From Brasenia schreberi (taxonomy: Eukaryota; Streptophyta; Magnoliopsida; Nymphaeales; Cabombaceae): a stretch of 64,000 nt of DNA. The notes beneath the pieces are model-generated. The model did no database searches and was not told where the DNA came from. It was given only the letters and a program-made list of their open reading frames with translations. The stretch is from contig JAYKKT010000061.1 of the NCBI GenBank assembly GCA_036023115.1, positions 15,433,501 to 15,497,500 on the forward strand, given 5' to 3'. Shown piece after piece: positions 50,101-58,757 of this stretch. Made by a program: the position numbers and the translations under genes. Positions within the stretch are counted from its first letter, which is position 1; the number at the start of each line of letters is the position of its first letter.

Positions 50101-53100
50101 AGTAACCAAATGATCAAACTTACATTTCATATATTTTGTATTTGTTCTACTAAGTCGGAGGCCTTTGCTTTCTAATGTTTCTCTCCATAGTTCCAATTTT
50201 CTATTAACTTTTTCCTTAGACTCCTCCACTAACACAATGTCATTTGCAAATAACATACACCAAGGTACTTCATCTTGAATATGTTTTGTTAACTCATCAA
50301 TCACCATTATAAATAAGTATGAACTTAAAGTTGATCCTTGATGTAACCCAATATTAACATCAAAGAAGTTTGTCATTCCTTCACGAGTCCTCACACATAT
50401 TTTTGCACCATCGTTCATGTCTCTTATAAGGTTAATGTATGTCAATGGGATACCTCTTTTTTCCAAAGTTCTCCAAAGAACCTCTCTCACTACCCTATCA
50501 TAAGCTTTTTCTAGATCAATAAATATCATGTAAAGATCTTTCTTTTTTGCTCTAAAATGTTCCATAAGACATCTCAAAAGGTGAATCACTTCAATAGTAG
50601 ATCTGCCTCGCATGAATACAAATTGGTTCTCTGTTGTACTTGATACTTGTCTTAACCTATGTTCGATAATTCTTTCCCATAATTTAATAGTATGGCTCAT
50701 TAACTTGATACCTCGATAATTCGCACAATTTTGAATGTCTCCCTTGTTCTTATATATGAGTATAAGTGTACTTGCTCTCCATTCCTTGGGCATCTTTTGG
50801 TTTTTCTATATTTCATTAAATAGTCTTGTGAGGCAAGTGATTCCTATTTCTCCTAGTATTTTCCAAACTTCTATAGGAATATTATCTGGTCCTACCGATT
50901 TACCACCCTTCATATGTTTAAGAGACTCTTTGACTTCATTCTTTTGAATACGTTGGTAGAAATTGTGGTTTATATACTTTTCTGATTTGGCTAACTCTCC
51001 TAAGCTAATACTAACATCTTTATTTTCATTAAAAAGCTTATAAAAATTGTTTTTCCATCTATTTCTTATATCATTATTTGCCACTAGAATTTTTTCATCC
51101 TCGTCTTTAATGCATCTAACATAATTAAGATCTTTCGTTTTCTTATCTCTACCCCTAGCTATCCTAAAAATATCTCTTTTACCCTCTTTTGAGTTGAGTT
51201 TTTTATATAAATCCTTCCAAATTTTAGCTTTTGCTTCACTCACAACCTTTTTCGCTTCCTTCTTTGCTTTCTTATAAGCGTCTCATGCAGCTCTCTCTCC
51301 AATCTCCGTGCATCACTTTCATCCTCCGTCTCAGCGTATAGTCGGGACTGCGATCGGCGACCGATTGCTGGCCTACTAGATTTCTGGCCATCTCATGCAT
51401 CACTCCAAGCGTAAGTGGGCTTCCGACCATCTCGTGCATCACTCCAAGCGTAAGTGGATTTCCAGCCATCTCGGCCATCATTTATAACAAAGGACTTCTT
51501 TCCGTATTGTATGAAATGTTTCTTATCATACGTGTGTGTGCTTCTTTCCGTATTGAATCACTCCAAGCGTAAGTGGATTTTCGGCCATCATTTATAAGTT
51601 ATAACAGAGGGCTTCTTTCCGTATTATATGAAATGTTTTTTATCATACGTGTGTGTGCTTCTTTCCGTATTGCATCACTCCAAGCATAAGTGGGCTTCTT
51701 TCAATTTTTTCTGAGAACAATTGTGGGGTGCTCTCTTTGCGTGTGTTTGCTTGTGTGTGTATGTGTTAATTGGGGTACTTGTCTCGAACTTTAGGGTAAG
51801 ATCCAGTATTTTGATTGGGGTACTAGTTTTTGTAGGTTGTTTCTATTGAATTGAATTCCAGTAAAACCTTTTTAATTCTTGGGATCTGGTTTTTGGGGCT
51901 TAGGATTTAATATGGTGATTTGGTATTGTCTCAGTATTGTTTCTATTGAATTCCCTTTGAGAATATTGCATTTGCTTTCAACTAGTTCAGATTCCTTACT
52001 GAGAAATATTGAAAATGTGCTGCTCATGGTGGGCCAAGAGATGAATGTTTTTTCCCTTGGAGACGATGGGTGGGTTGTGGTTGTGTGAGCTAAAGACCAC
52101 TTTAGCTTGCTGAAAAATTGTATGATGGAGAGTTGTTATATGTATTCTTTCGCTCTCTTCACTTGTTATGTGTTGAACTCAGTGTTATCCGTATCGCACC
52201 GTATCGATATGGTGCAATATGCACGATACGATACACCTTAGAGTATTGTATTTGAAGACTTATCGCACCGTATCGTGCGATACAGTCCGCATCGCACAAT
52301 ACGGTGCGTATCACACGATACACCTAGTTGGCCGAACGAAAACCCGCGTTTTTGGGGGTTTCTTGGTTTCTTTAGAGCTCCCCAAGCTCCCCTAGCGTGG
52401 TTCTTGGCCTCCTTGGTGTTAAGGCTCCAAAAACGTGCTCTACGGTGTCCGTGCAAGCCTCCTAACTCGGATTTTGGTATATTTTTAATGTTTTTCTTCA
52501 TTATTTTCTTTATATTTGTTGTTTTTTGTGTTATTTCGTATTTTTCTTCTTTGAATGACAAAATATGAAGTTATTAAGTGTGTATACGATTTTTATTGCA
52601 TTCATGAAGTGGGAGACACTTCATTTGAGTGTTATTTGAAGATTAGGGATTTACAAAGTGCTTTTATTTTTAGGTTTTTGTTTGAATTAAAGTACTCCAT
52701 TGAGATGGCAGGAAGGGGTGGTAGAGACTCCCATTCTCGGTCTGATGATCCGGCATGGCAGTAGGGTATACCAGTTGAGAAGGGTTATAGGTTAAAGATC
52801 ATATGCTTATTTTGTGAAAAGGTGGTTAGTGGTGGAATTTCAAGGTTGAAACACCACTTAGCAGGGACTAGGAAAGAAGTTGTTCCTTGCACAGGCAAAG
52901 TTAGAAATTTGCCAGAAGGTATTAAATGGCAATGTCTTCAGATGATTGAGAGTATACAAGAGAGGATACAACAAAAGGATGATTTTGAGAGATTTGAAGA
53001 AGATATGATATTAGATTTGGATTCACTGACAGTTTGCCTTCAAATGCCAGAACAGAGATGGGTAGTAGCAGTTCACGAGCACCTAGCAGGAGAAAGAAGG

Positions 53101-56100
53101 TTACTGAAGACTTTGGAGGTGGTAGAAGAGGAAGTTCAGGAAGGAGTCGAGAAAGAACTACTTCTACCATACATTCATTTTTTCCTCTTACTACTACACC
53201 TGGTGCTCAACCTGGAATTCGTGCTGCTATGGCTTCAAAACAGTTGCATGATGAGACAGACCTTGCAGTGGGCAGATGGTTTTATGATGCATGCATTCCA
53301 TTTAATGCAGCAAACAGTTTTCATTTTCAAGCAATGGCAGATGTAATTGCTAACATCGGTCCAGGATACAATATGCCCTCCTATCAGAAGTTGAGAGGAA
53401 AGATCTTAGATAAGACTGTCGTTGAAGTGCAAGAATACTGTTCGACATTGAGAGAGTCATAGAAGGAGAAAGGTTGCACTATCATGGCAGATGGATGGAC
53501 AGATAGGCGAGGAAGGACCTTGCTAAACTTTCTTGTCTACTATCGTAAAGGACTTATGTTTTTGAGATCTCTAGACAAGTCACAGGAGAGGCATGATCGA
53601 TAATTTCATACAACCATACACCAGATTACACAAGAGATGATAAAGAAGATGGAGGGGGTTCAGCCAATACCTACTGTCACCCTAATCACTTTCTTCTATT
53701 CTAAAAAACTGCATTACACGATTAAGGGTTTCTCCCCTTTAAATAATAGGATTACAATCTCTTAATTACTAAAGTGCCATTAATGAGGCTTTATTTAAAG
53801 CTACCTTTAAAAACGTTACTTAAGATATATAACTATATAAATATCTTAATTATAAAAACAGGTTCTATAGATAATCTTCAATCACGTTTTGTAGATGATC
53901 TTGGATGACCTGTAATCATTAAGTTCCAACACTCCCCCTCAAGTTGGGTTAAAAATAGATGTTACACCCAACTTACTGCATAATCTCTAAAGTAGATTTC
54001 TACTAATTGCTTTGGTCACATATCTGCACATTGATGTCCTGACTGTACATGTTCCAACTGAAATTTTTTTGCATGTACACTGTCCCGTATAAAGTGACAA
54101 TCTATCTTAATATGTTTTGTTTCGCTCATGATATACTGGATTTGAAGCTATCTATATCGTTGCTTTGCTGTCATAAAATATAGGTATAGATTTTCCTGCA
54201 AATAAGTCCATTTCCATTAGTAAAGACCGCAATCACTTTCCTTCACACATACCTTATGCTATTGCTCTACATTCTGCCTCAACTGTCGATCTAGCTACAA
54301 CAGATTGTTTCTTACTTTTCCATGATACTATATTACCTCCAATCAATGTTATATATTTTGTGGTTGACTTTCTATCCTCTGTGAAACCTGCCTAATCAGC
54401 ATTTGTATAAATCAGTGTTATCTGTATCACACTGTATCGTACGATACGGTGTAATACGTATCATATCGTCGATACGATACTAAAGGCCGTATCATAATAT
54501 GGCCTATATCGTATCGTACGATACGGTGCGTATCGGCCAGGGACCCTTATAAGGGGTCCCCGACCGAACGAAACCCATGTTTTTCACGGGTTTCCTCTCC
54601 CTTTGAGTGCTTTAAGCTCTCTAAGAGCCGTTTTTCGCCTCTTTGGTCTTCAAAGCTCCAAAATCGTGCTCTACGGTGCCCGTGCAAGCCTCCTAACTCG
54701 GATTTTGGTATATTTTTAATGTTTTTCTTCATTTTTTTCTTTATATTTGTTGTTTTTTGTGTTATTTCGTATTTTTCTTCTTTGAATGACAAAATATGAA
54801 GTTATTAAGTGTGTGTATATGATTTTTATTGCATTCATGAAGTGGGAAACACTTCATTTGAGTGTTATTTGAAGATTGGGGATTTATGAAGTGCTTTTAT
54901 TTTTAGGTTTTTGTTTGAATTAAAGTACTCCATTGAGATGGCAGGAAGGGGTGGTAGAGACTCCCATTCTCGGTCTGATGATCCGGCATGGCAGTGGAGT
55001 ATACCAGTTGAGGAGGAGATATAAAAATGAGATATACATATTACTCCAAGATATCACCAAATTCATCTATAACCATGCATTTATACTATGTATGATGAGG
55101 AGATATACACATGGTGCAAAGCTTCTTCATACAGTTGCAACTCGATTTGTAACTAGCTTCTTATCTGTATAGAGTATTGTGAGACAGAAGTAAGCATTGA
55201 AGAGAATGTTCTCCTTAGATGAGTAGCAATAATTTGTAAAGTTGTCTCAAAATAGAAGAAACAAAAAGTTGAATGAGATTGCAGAGACAGTTTTCAGAAG
55301 TACATTTTGGAATGCATGTGTTAGATTGTTGAGAATTACTTGTCTTTTAGCCAAGGTTTTGAGATTGACAGATAACGAGGAGAAACCATCTATGGGCTAT
55401 CTTTATGAAGCCATGGATAGGGCAAAAGAAGTAATTAGAAATAACTTTAATGGAAAAAAGAGGGATTATGTGCCCGTGTGGAAAATAATTGATAGTAGAT
55501 GGAATAAACAATTGCATCAGCCTATTCATGCAGCAACATATTATCTAAACTCATCATTCAGGTACTCAAGAACCTTCAAAAGGGACGGTGAGGTTAATCG
55601 AGGAATCATTGATTGTATCGACAGATTAGTCCCTGATGAGAGCATAGCAGATGCAATACATCGAGAGATGGAGATATATGATAATGCTCTTCACTTGATG
55701 GGTTTGCCTGTTGCAATTCGCAACCGCACTACGATGCGTCTAGGTAAATTGTTTATTTTCATATTTAAGTTGCATCTTACATTACTGTGGATTATTATGT
55801 CTCTAATGTTTATATTTTTTTTACAGATGTTTGGTGGAACAAGTTTGGAAGTGATTGTCCAAACCTTAGAGATTTTACAGTCAGAGTCTTAACCCAAACC
55901 TGTAGTGCAACAGGTTGTGAAAGAAATTGGAGTGTTTTTTAACACATCCATACAAAAAAGCGCAACAGGTTGAAACACAAAAGGCTTAATGATTTGGTTT
56001 CTATTGCGCCTTCGTGAAAGGTAATATTAAAGTATAATACGGACGATACGATACGATACGCCTATATCGTGGAGCCCAACGATACGCGATACGATACGCG

Positions 56101-58708
56101 TCAAACAACACTGGTTGAACTTGCTATGTATCGATCTTATTTGGGCAATTAGGAATAATGCAATCTTTTTTTGAATCCACCTATTTAGGAATCATGCAAT
56201 ATTTTTTTGCTTCATAGTTAATACTTGTGAATCTATTTTTGTTTATTGATAGTTAAATATTATTTATTTTTAGATGTCTAATATGTCTGCTACTGGTAGT
56301 ACTTTGTCTGCTTCAATCACTAGTAAATTTGAATTTGGAAAACCCAAAAAAGGTTGCCCGCTTTGGGCATATGTATCCTTGTTAAAAGACAAAAAGACAG
56401 GAGGTGGAAATGCAAGTTGGCAGTGTAACTACTGTGGTTTAACTTACAAAGGTTCTTATTTTAGAGTAAAGTATCACCTATTAAGGGAAAGATGGATTAG
56501 CATATGTAATGGGCCGTATGCTAAATAAATCTTTAAGAAATAAAGCAAATAGAAAAAGAGAGTTCTGTTGATAGAATGGAAGCCAGTAAGTTCCTACCTC
56601 TCAAGTTCTACAAGTTTGAACCCTATGTGAGGTGATATGTCTTCCTCGATGGGAGCAAAAGAGAGGCCAGCAGTGCAATGGAGAAGTGTAACAGGTAGTT
56701 GCATTTAATAATGAGGCAAGAGATCATTTGTCATGTGAAATAGCGGACTATTATTACTTTCTTTGAGTTCTGTCATTCAATGGCTAGAAATTCCTTATTT
56801 TGTTAGCTCATTTCACATATCTACTAGCAAATACTACCCTCTTCGGGTTTTTCTTCCACCTAGCTACAATGCTTGCTAAGAACTTCAATGCTTCCATAGA
56901 GAAAGCCTACATATTGGAAAGATTACTTCAACCCATCAAAGACACTTCTGGCCGAAAAAGGTGTGAGTATATAGTGAGTGATGGTTGACCGATGCACGAG
57001 AGAAGACCATTGATTAACTTCATGGTTGCATCGGATCGTGGGACCTATGTTCTTGAAGGTAGATTGATGGCTCTGGGTGAGTTTAAGGACAAACATTACA
57101 TTGCTAATTTTGATTTTGTCCACCATTGATGAGGTTGGACCTGAAAAATGTGGTGCAAATCATCACCGATAATGCTTTTTCATTTATGTAAATTTCATTG
57201 AGCATTATCATGAATCATTCCATGAGGCTAGCCATGTATAATCAATTTGTGCATCCGAAGCTACTTTCTATTGTTGAGACTAGATTTGCCTCATCATTGT
57301 AATGCTTAAAAGGTTTAGAACTATTAAGCATGGTCTCCAATCTATGGTCATTAGTGAAGAATGGTCTCACTATAGAGAAGATGATGATGTTCAAAAGGCT
57401 GCCCTTTGTGAAAGAAACAATTTTGAATGACCTTTGGTGGGATAAAGTTGATTATATTCTAAGCTTTACAAAGCCCATCTATGAAATGCTTCGTTCTTGT
57501 GACACCGATAAGCCAAACCTTCATTTGATTTATGAGAAATGGGATTGTATGATTGAGCAAGTGAAGCTAGCCATCTATCAACATGAGGAAAAGGAGTTGA
57601 ATCAACATTCATCCTTCTATGGAGTGGTGTATGACATCCTAATTTCTAGATGGAATAAAAGTTGCACACCTCTTCATTGCTTGGCTCATTCACTTAATCC
57701 TAGGTAAATTTAATTAACTTTCAAGTTCCAAGTTCTTTTACTTTTTCATCTAAGAGATGTACTTTGGTTTTTGTATTATAGTAATCACAATTTATATTTT
57801 GTATAATAGGTATTATTGTAGACAATGGCTTGAGGAAGCTCCAAAACGAGTCCCCCACATAAGGACAATGAGATTTGTATGGGAGAAACAAATGCCTAAA
57901 GGATTACTTTCCTGATTCTCAAGAAAGGCGAGAGGTCACTTTCGAGTTTGTTAAATTCTCAAGTGGTGAAAAGAGCTTTAGCCAATTTGATTGCTTGCAA
58001 GATAGGTGGGACTTGACACCAAAGGAATGGTGGGTCATGTATGGAGCTTCAATCCCCAAACTTCAAACCATTGCCTTGAAGCTCCTTTCACAACCTTCCT
58101 CTTCCTCTTGTTGTGAAAGGAATTGGAGCACATATTCCTTTATTATAATATGAGTTTGTGTTTGGTGAACTATGTAATACGAGTTTGTTGTGAGTTTATG
58201 TAATATGTAGGAAGACTGTACTGCGAAGTATGTATTGGTCAACTATGTAATACGAGTTTAAAATAGGTGCATATCATAATCACCTTCATTTGATTATACA
58301 TTTTTCATTGATTTTGAGCTAACTTCATGAAAATCGTTCGGATATTAAGATGGATGTGTGAGACATGCATAGCTTTGAATATGGTTCATTTGATGCTGTG
58401 ATTAACAAAGGTCTCTATCTCTTCATTACTTCTTTCTGCATATGTTGGTCTTGCTTATATGTTGTTGTGACTTCATTATTCTGATTTATGATATTCTTGA
58501 AATGATGCTTCTTCAGGGACTCTTGATTCTCTTATGGTAAGCACTGCAATCATGGGGATCGCCTTTTATGCTGGTTTGAGATCTTTCCTTGCAAATTCAA
58601 TTGACGACTTCAGTATGTGTTTGTTGTTTAATTGTTCTTACTTTAAAGAAGAATATAAATGACATTCTGAATAAAATTATTCTCAAACACTAGAATGCTC
58701 TATATAAT

Positions 58709-58757
<49 letters not shown>

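Larger units (their letters stand above)
52180..56113 (+). mobile_element. hAT-1 transposon complex with 8-bp TSD
   Basis: The outer 8-bp TSD gttgaact is perfect (52172-52179, 56114-56121). The ends are cagtgtt…aacactg inverted repeats, with many GATACG/CGTATC palindromes just inside (52190-52320, 56030-56105). Inside: first half of a transposase (52700-53590), a copia fragment (about 53590-54412), then a second hAT-1 left end (54413) and the second half of a transposase (55020-55990). TIR, TSD length and protein motifs all fit the hAT superfamily. Confidence 0.92.

Noticed and set aside
50735..50947. 70-codon + strand ORF, nearly identical to a minus ORF at 18148-18360
   Set aside because: Both are antisense shadows of the same LINE segment, not a conserved small gene.
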